DNA of 64,000 nt from Streptomyces clavuligerus (GCF_005519465.1 NZ_CP027858.1:4464001-4528000), one strand, 5' to 3'; numbered from the stretch's first letter, positions 34,615 to 43,535 are shown. The notes: generated from the letters alone by a model not told the origin. Program-made: numbers and translations.

Positions 34615-36822
34615 ATGTCCAATCTGGCAGTGCTCGAAGGCGTTCTGGAGCGCATCACCTACGCCAATGAGGAGAACGGCTGGACGGTGGCCCGGGTCGA
34701 CACCGGCCGCGGCTCCGGCGATCTCCTCACGGTGGTGGGGTCGCTGCTCGGCGCCCAGGTGGGGGAGTCGCTGCGGATGGAGGGCCGCTGGGGCTCCCAT
34801 ACGCAGTACGGCAAGCAGTTCACGGTGGAGAACTACACGACGGTCCTCCCCGCCACCGTCCAGGGCATACGCCGCTATCTGGGCTCGGGCCTGATCAAGG
34901 GCATCGGGCCCAGGATCGCCGAGCGGATCGTCGACCACTTCGGTGTGGACACGCTCGATGTCATCGAGCGCGAGCCGAAGCGGCTGATCGAGGTCCCCGG
35001 GCTCGGCCCCAAGCGGACCCGGCTGATCGGCGCCGCCTGGGAGGAGCAGAAGGCCATCAAGGAGGTCATGGTCTTCCTCCAGGGGGTCGGGGTCTCCACC
35101 TCGATCGCCGTGCGCATCTACAAGAAGTACGAGGACGCCTCGATCTCGGTGGTCCGCAATCAGCCCTACCGGCTGGCGGCGGACGTCTGGGGCATCGGCT
35201 TCCTCACCGCCGACCGGATCGCCCAGGCCGTGGGGATTCCGCACGACAGCCCGGAGCGGGTCAAGGCAGGGCTCCAGTACGCGCTGTCGCAATCCACCGA
35301 CCAGGGGCACTGCTTCCTGCCCGAGGAGCGGCTGATCGCGGACGCCGTGAAACTGCTTCAGGTGGACACCGGTCTGGTCATCGACTGCCTGGCGGAGCTG
35401 GCGGCGGACGCGGAGGGGGTCGTCCGCGAGACCGTTCCGGCGCCGGACGGCGGCGAGCCGGTGACGGCGGTGTATCTGGTGCCCTTCCACCGTGCCGAGC
35501 TGTCGCTCTCGGCCCAGGTGCTGCGGCTGCTGCACGCCGACGGCGACCGGATGCCCGCCTTCCAGGACGTGGACTGGAGCAAGGCCCTTCAGTGGCTCGC
35601 CCGGCGGACGGGGGCCGAGCTGGCCCCCGAGCAGGAGCAGGCGGTACGGCTCGCGCTGACCAGCAGGGTGGCGGTGCTGACAGGCGGGCCCGGCTGCGGC
35701 AAGTCCTTCACCGTCCGCTCCGTGGTCGAGCTGGCCCGCGCCAAGAAGGCCAAGGTGGTGCTCGCCGCGCCCACCGGACGGGCCGCGAAACGGCTGTCGG
35801 AGCTGACCGGCGCGGAGGCGTCCACCGTCCACCGGCTGCTGGAGCTGAAGCCCGGCGGGGACGCCGCCTACGACCGGGACCGGCCGCTGGACGCGGATCT
35901 CGTCGTCGTCGACGAGGCGTCGATGCTCGATCTGCTGCTCGCCAACAAGCTGGTGAAGGCGGTGGCCCCCGGGGCGCATCTGCTGCTCGTCGGGGATGTG
36001 GACCAGTTGCCGAGCGTGGGCGCGGGGGAGGTGCTGCGGGACCTGCTGGCGGCGGAGGGTCCGGTTCCGAGGGTGCGCCTCACCCGTATCTTCCGGCAGG
36101 CCCAGGAGTCGGGCGTGGTGACCAACGCCCATCGCATCAACTCCGGCGCGCCGCCCCTCACCACCGGGCTGAAGGACTTCTTCCTCTTCGCCGAGGAGGA
36201 GACGGAGGACGCCGGACGGCTCACCGTGGAAGTGGCTGCCCATCGCATCCCGGCCAAATTCGGTCTCGACCCCCGACGGGACATCCAGGTCCTGGCCCCC
36301 ATGCACCGGGGTCCGGCGGGCGCGGGCGTCCTCAATGGCCTGCTCCAGCAGGCCATTACCCCCGCACGTCCGGACCTGGCCGAGAAGCGTTTCGGCGGCC
36401 GGATTTTCCGGGTCGGCGACAAGGTCACCCAGATCCGCAACAACTACGAGAAGGGCGCCAATGGCGTCTTCAACGGCACGGTCGGCGTGGTCACCGCCCT
36501 CCACCTGGAGGAACAGCGGCTGACGGTGCGGACCGACGAGGACGAGGAGGTGCCGTACGACTTCGACGAACTGGACGAGCTGGCCCATGCCTACGCCGTG
36601 ACCATCCACCGCTCCCAGGGCAGCGAATACCCCGCCGTGGTGATCCCGGTCACCACAGGTGCCTGGATGATGCTCCAGCGCAATCTGCTGTACACGGCGG
36701 TCACCCGGGCCAGAAAGCTGGTGGTGCTGGTCGGCTCACGCAAGGCGATCGGGCAGGCCGTGCGCACCGTTTCCGCAGGAAGACGGTTCACCGCGCTCGA
36801 TCACCGGCTTGCGGGGCGTTGA
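34615..36822 (+). CDS. recD2: RecD2-type SF1B DNA helicase
   Basis: 735 residues. The N-terminal region has the RecD2 domain with helix-hairpin-helix repeats (LGSGLIKGIGPRIAERIV and EVPGLGPKRTRLI). The helicase core shows motif I TGGPGCGKS at about 357, motif II VVVDEASML, motif III LVGDVDQLPSVG, motif IV LTRIFRQ and motif VI ARKL after YTAVTRA. UvrD-like C-terminal TIHRSQGSEYP is present. RecD2 proteins act in DNA repair and fork processing, without RecBC. The gene appears to be on its own, with a hairpin at 36862 after it. Confidence 0.95.
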   Translation: MSNLAVLEGVLERITYANEENGWTVARVDTGRGSGDLLTVVGSLLGAQVGESLRMEGRWGSHTQYGKQFTVENYTTVLPATVQGIRRYLGSGLIKGIGPRIAERIVDHFGVDTLDVIEREPKRLIEVPGLGPKRTRLIGAAWEEQKAIKEVMVFLQGVGVSTSIAVRIYKKYEDASISVVRNQPYRLAADVWGIGFLTADRIAQAVGIPHDSPERVKAGLQYALSQSTDQGHCFLPEERLIADAVKLLQVDTGLVIDCLAELAADAEGVVRETVPAPDGGEPVTAVYLVPFHRAELSLSAQVLRLLHADGDRMPAFQDVDWSKALQWLARRTGAELAPEQEQAVRLALTSRVAVLTGGPGCGKSFTVRSVVELARAKKAKVVLAAPTGRAAKRLSELTGAEASTVHRLLELKPGGDAAYDRDRPLDADLVVVDEASMLDLLLANKLVKAVAPGAHLLLVGDVDQLPSVGAGEVLRDLLAAEGPVPRVRLTRIFRQAQESGVVTNAHRINSGAPPLTTGLKDFFLFAEEETEDAGRLTVEVAAHRIPAKFGLDPRRDIQVLAPMHRGPAGAGVLNGLLQQAITPARPDLAEKRFGGRIFRVGDKVTQIRNNYEKGANGVFNGTVGVVTALHLEEQRLTVRTDEDEEVPYDFDELDELAHAYAVTIHRSQGSEYPAVVIPVTTGAWMMLQRNLLYTAVTRARKLVVLVGSRKAIGQAVRTVSAGRRFTALDHRLAGR

Positions 36823-36861
36823 GGGCGGGGGCTGCGCCGGGCGGGGGAAGCCCCCCGGTGC

Positions 36862-36883
36862 CGGGGTGGGAAATGCCACCCCG
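36862..36883 (+). terminator. 8-bp-stem hairpin after recD2
   Basis: CGGGGTGG (36862-36869) and CCACCCCG (36876-36883) pair around GAAATG, 40 bp after the recD2 stop. Confidence 0.5.
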
Positions 36884-37049
36884 ACTTCCAGAATCAGGGC
36901 GAACGGGGCAGGATGAGCAGGCTGACGGCACTGAGTGCCGCCAACAGGCCCAACGGTCGACCCCGAGTGCACTCTGCTGGGCCAAATGGGGGATGGTAGA
37001 GACAGTCAGGGCACCTCGAAGAAGAGGCACTACGTCGGTGAGGGATGAC

Positions 37050-38339
37050 GTGAGCGACAACTCTGTAGTACTGCGGTACGCGGACGGTGAATACACCTAC
37101 CCGGTGGTCGAGAGCACCGTCGGTGACAAGGGCTTCGACATCGGGAAGCTCCGAGCCCAGACCGGTCTGGTGACCCTGGACAGCGGCTACGGCAACACGG
37201 CCGCCTATAAATCCGCGATCACCTATCTCGACGGCGAGCGGGGCATCCTGCGCTACCGGGGCTACCCGATCGAGCAGCTGGCGGAGCGCTCCACCTTCCT
37301 TGAGGTGGCCTACCTCCTCATCAACGGCGAGCTTCCGACCGTGGACGAGCTGGCCGCCTTCAAGGGCGAGATCACCCAGCACACGCTGCTGCACGAGGAC
37401 GTCAAGCGGTTCTTCGACGGCTTCCCGCGCGACGCCCACCCGATGGCGATGCTCTCCTCGGTGGTCAGCGCGCTGTCGACGTTCTACCAGGACAGCCACA
37501 ACCCGTTCGACGAGAAGCAGCGCCACCTCTCGACGATCCGGCTGCTGGCCAAGCTGCCGACGATCGCGGCGTACGCCTACAAGAAGTCGATCGGCCACCC
37601 CTTCGTCTATCCGCGCAACGACCTGGGTTACGTGGAGAACTTCCTGCGGATGACGTTCTCCGTCCCGGCGCAGGAGTACGACCTCGACCCGGTCGTCGTG
37701 GCGGCGCTGGACAAGCTGCTCATCCTGCACGCGGACCACGAGCAGAACTGCTCGACCTCCACCGTCCGGCTGGTCGGCTCCTCGCAGGCCAATATGTTCG
37801 CGTCGATCTCCGCGGGCATCTCCGCCCTGTGGGGTCCGCTGCACGGCGGCGCCAACCAGTCGGTGCTGGAGATGCTGGAGGGCATCCAGGCCGGTGGCGG
37901 CGATGTCGACACCTTCATCCGCAAGGTGAAGAACAAGGAGGACGGCGTCCGCCTGATGGGCTTCGGGCACCGCGTCTACAAGAACTTCGACCCCCGGGCG
38001 AAGATCATCAAGGCGGCGGCGCACGATGTCCTCTCGGCCCTCGGCAAGTCCGACGAGCTGCTGGACATCGCCCTGAAGCTGGAGGAGCACGCGCTCTCCG
38101 ACGACTACTTCGTCGAGCGCAAGCTCTACCCCAACGTGGACTTCTACACCGGTCTGATCTACCGGGCCATGGGCTTCCCGACCGAGATGTTCACCGTGCT
38201 CTTCGCGCTCGGCCGGCTGCCCGGCTGGATCGCCCAGTGGCACGAGATGATCAAGGAGCCGGGTTCCCGCATCGGCCGTCCGCGCCAGATCTACACCGGT
38301 GTCGTCGAGCGCGACTTCGTCCCGGTCGAGGCCCGCTGA
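37050..38339 (+). CDS. gltA: Citrate synthase
   Basis: A 429-residue type II citrate synthase, the entry step of the TCA cycle (oxaloacetate plus acetyl-CoA). GTG 37050 gives the streptomycete opening VSDNSVVLRYADGEYTYPV and has a GAGGG site; the open frame upstream is not coding. Catalytic residues are H265 (LHGGAN), H307 (GFGHRVYKN) and D364 (NVDFYTG). Length and sequence fit the hexameric actinobacterial enzyme. It is a single gene, with a shaped hairpin region some 170 bp after its stop. Confidence 0.97.
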   Translation: MSDNSVVLRYADGEYTYPVVESTVGDKGFDIGKLRAQTGLVTLDSGYGNTAAYKSAITYLDGERGILRYRGYPIEQLAERSTFLEVAYLLINGELPTVDELAAFKGEITQHTLLHEDVKRFFDGFPRDAHPMAMLSSVVSALSTFYQDSHNPFDEKQRHLSTIRLLAKLPTIAAYAYKKSIGHPFVYPRNDLGYVENFLRMTFSVPAQEYDLDPVVVAALDKLLILHADHEQNCSTSTVRLVGSSQANMFASISAGISALWGPLHGGANQSVLEMLEGIQAGGGDVDTFIRKVKNKEDGVRLMGFGHRVYKNFDPRAKIIKAAAHDVLSALGKSDELLDIALKLEEHALSDDYFVERKLYPNVDFYTGLIYRAMGFPTEMFTVLFALGRLPGWIAQWHEMIKEPGSRIGRPRQIYTGVVERDFVPVEAR

Positions 38340-38510
38340 CGCCTGCCGTCCCCCGCTGTTCCCCGCCCGCCCGCGCCGTCGCCCTTCGGGGTCACGGCGC
38401 GGGCGGCGCTCTGAACGGCTCTGTGCCGGCCGGACGGCCCCGTCCGGCCCCCGCGGCCGGGATGTGTCCGCCCGGGGCCCTGCGGGGCCGTACGGCCCCG
38501 GGAGAGACGA

Positions 38511-38557
38511 AAGCGCCCCGTTGCCGATCCCCCCACGGGTCGGCGAACGGGGCGCTT
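38511..38557 (+). terminator. Terminator-like hairpin downstream of citrate synthase
   Basis: AAGCGCCCCGTTGCCGA (38511-38527) pairs with the segment 38540-38557 with a single bulged base, loop of 12 nt. Confidence 0.6.
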
Positions 38558-39166
38558 CCCATATCCCCGGAGCGGATTCCCCCCACGGGACCCGGCCGGG
38601 TGTTTCGGGGCGCGGAGTGTCCGCGCGGTCTGCCGGGGTACGCACACACGGGAGGGCCGCTCATAGCTCCCCGGGTACGTGCCCCGGCCAACGCTTGCCT
38701 GGGACGTCCCCCAAGACATCCCATGAACGTCCCCCAAGACGTTCTCGGCATCGCCCACATAGACTCATGAAGAGCCTCGATGGTTACCCCCAAATATCTG
38801 TGATCTAGGTCTCTTTGTGAAGGTCTTGTGCGTCACATGTAGTCGACCGAAGCGTCACGGCTCTGTGTCGGCCGCTGGGCAAACCGGGCGAATCGGAGTC
38901 GGCCGATTTTAGGATCATGGGTTTGACCTGCTCAGATGCCATTCGGCGCCGATGGGCCCTCTGGTGCGGTGGCCCCGGCGGGTGGCCGGAAAAGATTTCT
39001 CCAAGGGGCTCCGGTGGCCTCGGCCGACGCCCTGTCGACCCGGCGCGGGACGCCCGGGTGACCTGCGCGGGGTCCGGGGCGGGCCGGGGTGCCGGTGTCC
39101 GGAAGCGGAGCGGGGCCGTACCGGGCCGTCGTGCGGCTGATCGGTACGGCCCCGAAGGTCCGAGGT

Positions 39167-39187
39167 GTCGGCGCTGCCGGCGCCGAC
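39167..39187 (-). terminator. 8-bp-stem terminator of the copper-binding gene
   Basis: GTCGGCGC (39167-39174) and GCGCCGAC (39180-39187) pair around TGCCG, just downstream of the minus-strand stop at 39205. Confidence 0.6.
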
Positions 39188-39204
39188 GGCGGTGCCGCCG
39201 GTGC

Positions 39205-39528
39205 TCAGGCGGCCGGGCCCACCAGCTCGTATCCGGCCTCGTCCACGGCGGCGCGCACGGCCTCCTCGTCCAGCGGCGCCTCGGAGACGACCGTGACCCT
39301 GCCGGTCGCGGCTTCGGCGGTCACCGAGGAGACCCCGGCGATGGCCGAGACCTCGGCCGAGACGGCCCCCTCGCAGTGGCCGCACGTCATCCCGGAGACC
39401 TGGTAGACGGTGGTGACACCGGCCGTCTGCGCGGGTGCCGCGCCCGTGCCGCAGGAGCCGCCGCCGCAGCAGCCGGAGGCGGAGCCGGTCGCGGTGATCT
39501 CGATCTCGTTCTCGGTCTTCGCGGTCAT
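39205..39528 (-). CDS. HMA-domain copper-binding protein (CopZ-like)
   Basis: 107 residues. The C-terminal 70 form a heavy-metal-associated domain with the Cu(I) site MTCGHC and the usual beta-alpha-beta-beta-alpha-beta order ending EAGYELVG. The N-terminal 35 residues add a cysteine cluster, SGCCGGGSCGTG, a likely extra metal-binding tail. It should act as a copper chaperone or buffer. The CsoR-type operator at 39633-39649 lies about 105 bp upstream, so copper induction is expected. No copper ATPase gene is adjacent in the window. Confidence 0.9.
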   Translation of the reverse strand: MTAKTENEIEITATGSASGCCGGGSCGTGAAPAQTAGVTTVYQVSGMTCGHCEGAVSAEVSAIAGVSSVTAEAATGRVTVVSEAPLDEEAVRAAVDEAGYELVGPAA

Positions 39529-39632
39529 GTCGTTCTCCTCGCGGGACGTCCGGCGCGCGGATGGCGCGCACGGATGGGCGGTTCAGGGGCTGCCGGGTCT
39601 CTCTCCCGCCTCCCTGTGGCCCTCACCCTACA

Positions 39633-39649
39633 ATACCCCTAGGGGGTAT
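39633..39649. promoter_or_regulatory. CsoR-type copper operator
   Basis: ATACCCCTAGGGGGTAT matches the CsoR site pattern TACCCC-n-GGGGTA with only a one-base asymmetry. It lies upstream of the copper-binding protein gene on the minus strand. Confidence 0.85.
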
Positions 39650-39712
39650 GGCGAGTCCCGGGGGCGGCTCCGCGCCCCGGGCGGGGCGCGGAGCCGTGCG
39701 CACGGCGGACGT

Positions 39713-39925
39713 TCAGCCCCTGCCGCCCCGGTTCGCGCCGCGCCGGTATCCGGGCCGCCCGGCCACCCAGACATGAATGGTCTCCACGTACCAGAACGGC
39801 CTGCCGCCCTCCACCACGTCGGGCGGGGGGAGCAGACCGTGCTTGCGGTAGGTGCGGACGGTGTCGGGCTGCACCCGGATGTGGGTGGCGATGTCCTTGT
39901 ACGACCAGAGCGCGCGTTCCGTCAT
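39713..39925 (-). CDS. Small helix-turn-helix protein (MerR/excisionase-like)
   Basis: 70 residues: MTERALWSYKDIATHIRVQP, then DTVRTYRKHGLLPPPD and a wing with GRPFWYVETI. This is the winged HTH of short excisionase or MerR-N-like DNA-binding proteins that lack a sensor domain. A GGAGG site lies 10 nt before the ATG. No integrase or att-like repeat was seen nearby, so a chromosomal regulatory role is as likely as a phage remnant. Confidence 0.8.
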   Translation of the reverse strand: MTERALWSYKDIATHIRVQPDTVRTYRKHGLLPPPDVVEGGRPFWYVETIHVWVAGRPGYRRGANRGGRG

Positions 39926-40246
39926 CGGTGTGACACCTCCCTGTACGCGCGGCAGCGGCGGCCGGGGGACCGTCGATCGGCCTGTCGCGCGAACGCTGGC
40001 GATCGATCACTGAGCCTGCGCCCCGGAAGGGCCCCGCGTGGAGAGGGAGAGCAAGGATGTCGACCGTTCGTGACGGAAGGTCCGCGCAACGGAGACACGT
40101 GTGATGAGCGGGCGACAATTCACCCGGACGGCGGCTGTTGTCCACGGGCCCCGCGTGCGGTGGCCCGCAGTGCCGCCGTGGCCGCGCGCGGCGCCCCCGC
40201 CGGACGGCCCGGCGGGGGCTGCGGACCGCGCTGCGCGGGATGGGTG
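39926..40246. other. Intergenic region between the HTH gene and the IolE-like gene
   Basis: 321 bp with no supported gene. It contains GATCGATC (39991-39998) and a terminator at 40193-40219. Short plus-strand frames here have no family likeness. Confidence 0.5.
40193..40219 (-). terminator. 11-bp-stem terminator of the IolE-like gene
   Basis: GCCCCCGCCGG (40193-40203) and CCGGCGGGGGC (40209-40219) pair exactly around ACGGC, 27 bp past the minus-strand stop. Confidence 0.8.
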
Positions 40247-41158
40247 TCAGGCGCCGCAGGAGCGCAGGAAACGCCGGGTCCGCCGGGCGATCGGAAGGGG
40301 CCGGTCCGGCGGGCAGGGGTACATGTCCTGCTCCACGATGGCGAAGAGGTCCACGTCCAGCGCCTGTGCCGCCGCGAGCACCGGCTCCAGGGCGGGCACC
40401 CCGGACGGTGGCTCGCACATCACCCCGCGCCCCACGGCGGGCCCGAACGGCAGATCCTCGGCGACCACCCCGGCGAGGACCTCCGGGTCCACCTGCTTGA
40501 GGTGGAGATAGCCGATGCGCTCCCCGTAGGTCTCGATCAGCTTCACGCTGTCCCCGCCGCAGTACGCGTAGTGCCCCGTGTCCAGACAGAGCGAGACATC
40601 GCGGGGATCGGTGGCGTCGAGGAAGCGGGCGACGTTCTCCTCGGTGTCGATATGGGTGTCCGCGTGCGGATGGACGACGATCCTCAGCCCGTACCGCTCG
40701 CGCACCTCCCGTCCCAGCCGCTCGGTCTGAGCGGCCAGATCCCGCCACTGGCGGGCCGTCAGGGTGCTGCTCTCCCGTACCTGCCCGGTCTTGTCGTCCC
40801 GCCAGAACGAGGGGATGACCACCAGGTGCTCCGCGCCCATCGCCCGGGTGAGCCCGGCGATGGCCGAGACATGGGCCCAGGTCTCCTCCCAGACGGCGGG
40901 CCCGTGGTGCAGCCCGGTGAAGACCGTTCCGGCCGAGACCCGCAGCCCCCGCCGCGCGGTCTCGTCGGCCAGCCGCGCCGGGTCGGTGGGGAGATAGCCG
41001 TACGGACCCAGCTCGATCCACTCGTAACCGGCCTCGGCGACCTCGTCGAGGAAGCGCTGCCAGGGCACCTGCCGCGGGTCGTCGGGGAACCACACCCCCC
41101 AGGAGTCGGGGGCGGAGCCGACCCGGATGCGGTGCAGGGAGCGGGCGGAGGAGGTCAT
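40247..41158 (-). CDS. IolE-like inosose dehydratase / sugar phosphate isomerase
   Basis: A 303-residue xylose-isomerase-like TIM barrel starting MTSSARSLHRIRVGSAPDSW. Metal-site segments are GYEWIELGPYGY (Glu), LRIVVHPHADTHI (His), SLCLDTGHYAYCGGD (Asp-His) and IGYLHLKQVD; the family of inosose dehydratases and 2-keto-myo-inositol isomerases has this order. ATG 41158 follows GGAAAG; an ATG 7 codons upstream is possible. It is divergent from the iolC operon with about 210 bp between them, so it probably supplies the dehydration or isomerisation step of inositol breakdown. IolE, IolH and IolI cannot be told apart by reading alone. Confidence 0.78.
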   Translation of the reverse strand: MTSSARSLHRIRVGSAPDSWGVWFPDDPRQVPWQRFLDEVAEAGYEWIELGPYGYLPTDPARLADETARRGLRVSAGTVFTGLHHGPAVWEETWAHVSAIAGLTRAMGAEHLVVIPSFWRDDKTGQVRESSTLTARQWRDLAAQTERLGREVRERYGLRIVVHPHADTHIDTEENVARFLDATDPRDVSLCLDTGHYAYCGGDSVKLIETYGERIGYLHLKQVDPEVLAGVVAEDLPFGPAVGRGVMCEPPSGVPALEPVLAAAQALDVDLFAIVEQDMYPCPPDRPLPIARRTRRFLRSCGA

Positions 41159-41189
41159 GGAAGAGAGCTTTCCGGCCATCTCGGAAGGG

Positions 41190-41253
41190 TGTCAAGGCTA
41201 CGTCCGAATGTAAGGACAAAATGTTGACAGGGCTCGGTCCCGGCGACTAGACC
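41190..41253. promoter_or_regulatory. Divergent promoter elements of the inositol cluster
   Basis: TGTCAA (41190-41195) and TTGACA (41224-41229) are mirror-image -35-type hexamers 28 bp apart. For the plus strand, TAGACC (41248-41253) lies 18 nt after TTGACA and could be the -10. The space between has TGTAAGGACA and TGTTGACA, a partly repeated half-site that a regulator could use. Confidence 0.5.
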
Positions 41254-41366
41254 TGGAGGGACCGTACGCGCGGACGGGGCAGCCGGAACGGGACGGCAAC
41301 GGGACCGGACCGGCAATGGGACCGGACCGGGACGGGCGGACAGGAGCCAGGAGTGAAGGGGCGCGG

Positions 41367-42521
41367 ATGACGCTGGCGGACGGCTCTCGGCCGGGCGGGG
41401 CGGACAGGTCGGACGGCCCCGAGCCGTACGACGTGATCACCATGGGCCGGATCGGGGTCGACCTCTATCCGCTGCGGACGGGTGTTCCGCTGGCGCGCGT
41501 CGACGTGTTCGGGAAGTTCCTCGGCGGCTCCGCCACCAATGTCGCCGTCGGCGCCGCCCGGCTCGGCCGCCGCACCGCCGTGATCACCCGCACCGGGCAG
41601 GACGCCTTCGGGGAGTACGCGCACGAGGCCCTGCGCGGCTTCGGGGTGGACGACCGCTGGGTCACCCCGGTCCCCGCGTACCCCACCCCCGTCACCTTCT
41701 GCGAGATCTTCCCCCCGGACGACTTCCCGCTCTGGTTCTACCGGCAGCCCAAGGCCCCCGACCTGGAGATCCTGCCCCAGGAGCTGGACCTCGCCGCCGT
41801 GCGCGCCGCCCGGGTCTTCTGGATGACCGGCACCGGCCTGTGCGCCGAGCCGAGCCGCGGCGCGACCCTCGCCGCGCTCGCCCACCGCGACCGCGCCGGG
41901 ATCACCGTCTTCGACCTCGACTGGCGGCCGATGTTCTGGCAGGACCCCGAGGAGGCGCGGCCCCACTACCGCCGGGCGCTCGCCCACGCGACCGTCGCCG
42001 TCGGCAACCTGGACGAGTGCGAGATCGCCACCGGTGAGCGCGCACCGGACGCGGCGGCCCGCGCGCTGCTCGCCGCCGGGGTGGAGCTGGCCGTGGTCAA
42101 GCAGGGCCCCGAGGGCGTGCTGGCCCTCCACCGCGACGGGACCCGGGTGGTGGTGCCGCCCGTCCCGGTCGAGGTGGTCAACGGCCTCGGCGCGGGCGAC
42201 GCCTTCGGCGGCGCGCTCTGCCACGGGCTGCTCTCCGGCTGGGAGCCGGGCGCGGTCATGCGGTACGCCAACGCCGCCGGGGCGATCGTGGCGGCCCGGC
42301 TCGCCTGCTCCACGGCGATGCCGTACCCGGACGAGGTCGAGCAGGTCCTCGCGGGCGGCCCGGTGCCGCCCTCGCCCACGCCACCGCCGCAGCCTCCCGC
42401 CGGACCCGTACCGGCCGTTCCCGGATCGGCCCCGGCCATGGCACCGGCGCGACCCCCGGCCGGGCCCGGGGTCCCGCCCGCGCCGCCGCAGCCGCCCGCC
42501 GGGCCCGGGGAGCCGTCGTGA
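41367..42521 (+). CDS. iolC: 5-dehydro-2-deoxygluconokinase (PfkB family)
   Basis: A 384-residue PfkB sugar kinase. It begins YDVITMGRIGVDLYPLRTGV and FGKFLGGSATNVAVGAARLG, the signature of IolC. The C-terminal anion-hole motif is NGLGAGDAFGGALCHGLL with the catalytic Asp. It phosphorylates 5-dehydro-2-deoxy-D-gluconate. The last 60 residues are a Pro/Ala/Gly-rich tail, absent from most IolC proteins. ATG 41367 is preceded by an AAGGGG site. Its stop overlaps the next GTG (GTGA). Confidence 0.92.
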   Translation: MTLADGSRPGGADRSDGPEPYDVITMGRIGVDLYPLRTGVPLARVDVFGKFLGGSATNVAVGAARLGRRTAVITRTGQDAFGEYAHEALRGFGVDDRWVTPVPAYPTPVTFCEIFPPDDFPLWFYRQPKAPDLEILPQELDLAAVRAARVFWMTGTGLCAEPSRGATLAALAHRDRAGITVFDLDWRPMFWQDPEEARPHYRRALAHATVAVGNLDECEIATGERAPDAAARALLAAGVELAVVKQGPEGVLALHRDGTRVVVPPVPVEVVNGLGAGDAFGGALCHGLLSGWEPGAVMRYANAAGAIVAARLACSTAMPYPDEVEQVLAGGPVPPSPTPPPQPPAGPVPAVPGSAPAMAPARPPAGPGVPPAPPQPPAGPGEPS

Positions 42522-43402
42522 CCCGGATCGACATCGCCGAGCTGGTCGGCATCCGCACCCGCCACCCCGAGGCCGTCGCCGAGGCCGCGGCCCACCGCCG
42601 CCGACGGCCCGGACCCATCGGCGCGAGCGGACGGCTGATGATCATCGCCGCCGACCACCCGGCGCGCGGCGCGCTCGCCGTCGGCGACAGCAGACTCGCC
42701 ATGGCCAACCGCCTCGACCTGCTGGAACGGCTCTGTCTCGCCCTCTCCCGGCCCGGTGTCGACGGGGTGCTCGCCACCGCCGACATCCTCGACGACCTGC
42801 TGCTGCTCGGCGCGCTCGACGACCGGATCGTGATGGGCTCGATGAACCGGGGCGGCCTCGCGGGCGCCTCGTTCGAACTGGACGACCGCTTCACCGGCCA
42901 CCGCGCGCAGGATCTCGACCGGCTCGGCTTCGACGCGGGGAAGCTGCTGCTGCGCATCGACTACCAGGACCCGGCGTCCGTGGAGACCCTGCACTCCACC
43001 GCGCGGGTCGTGGACGAGATGGCCGAGCGCCGGCTGCCCGTCTTCATCGAGCCGTTCATCTGCCACCGGGTGGACGGGCGGCTGCGGACCGATCTGAGCG
43101 CGGAGGCGGTCACCCGTTCCATCGCCATCGCGTCCGGACTCGCCGGGACCTCCGCGTACACCTGGCTGAAAGTCCCCGTCACCGAGAACCCCGACGACAT
43201 GGCCGCCGTGATGGAGACCTCCACCCTCCCCGCCGTCATCCTCGGCGGCGAGATCGGCGGCGACCAGGACGGCGCGTACGAGAAATGGCGCGGCGCGCTG
43301 CGGCTGCCGACCGTCCAGGGGCTGGTGGTGGGCCGTTCGCTGCTCTATCCGGCGGACGGGGACGTGGCCGCGGCGGTGGACACGGCGGTGGGGCTGCTGT
43401 GA
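42518..43402 (+). CDS. Cgl0159-family class I aldolase-like protein of iol clusters
   Basis: 294 residues, a TIM barrel of the DhnA/LacD-like group known as the Cgl0159 family, found in actinobacterial iol clusters. Seen segments are LMIIAADHPARGALAVGD, DGVLATADILDDLLLLG, RIVMGSMNRGGLAG and the likely Schiff-base strand SAYTWLKVPV. GTG overlaps the iolC stop. It is the best candidate for the aldolase that splits 5-dehydro-2-deoxygluconate 6-phosphate into dihydroxyacetone phosphate and malonate semialdehyde; no other IolJ-type gene lies in the cluster. Confidence 0.82.
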   Translation: MTRIDIAELVGIRTRHPEAVAEAAAHRRRRPGPIGASGRLMIIAADHPARGALAVGDSRLAMANRLDLLERLCLALSRPGVDGVLATADILDDLLLLGALDDRIVMGSMNRGGLAGASFELDDRFTGHRAQDLDRLGFDAGKLLLRIDYQDPASVETLHSTARVVDEMAERRLPVFIEPFICHRVDGRLRTDLSAEAVTRSIAIASGLAGTSAYTWLKVPVTENPDDMAAVMETSTLPAVILGGEIGGDQDGAYEKWRGALRLPTVQGLVVGRSLLYPADGDVAAAVDTAVGLL

Positions 43403-43535
43403 CCCGGCCGGCGCACCGCCGGGCCGCACGGGCGGTACGGGGCGCACCCGGTGCCCGGGGCGGTACCCGGGCCAGGACGGTACGGACGGTCAGAGGACGT
43501 GGGGTACACGGGGTACGAGGGGTATACGAGAACTC

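Larger units (their letters stand above)
38340..39204. other. 865-bp intergenic region rich in palindromes
   Basis: No convincing gene on either strand. It holds an 18-bp perfect palindrome CGGGGCCGTACGGCCCCG (38483-38500), a hairpin at 38511-38557, two copies of ACGTCCCCCAAGAC 23 bp apart (38704-38717 and 38727-38740), and an AT-richer stretch (about 38760-38915) that looks like promoter or untranscribed DNA. An open frame at 38917-39642 has poor codon composition and runs antisense to the copper-binding gene. Confidence 0.55.

Noticed and set aside
38917..39642. 241-codon plus-strand ORF
   Set aside because: Runs antisense through the copper-binding gene and its operator, and its codon composition is not protein-like.
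39713..39925. Evidence of an integrated prophage or integrative element
   Set aside because: An excisionase-like HTH alone is not enough; no integrase, att repeats or tRNA were seen nearby.
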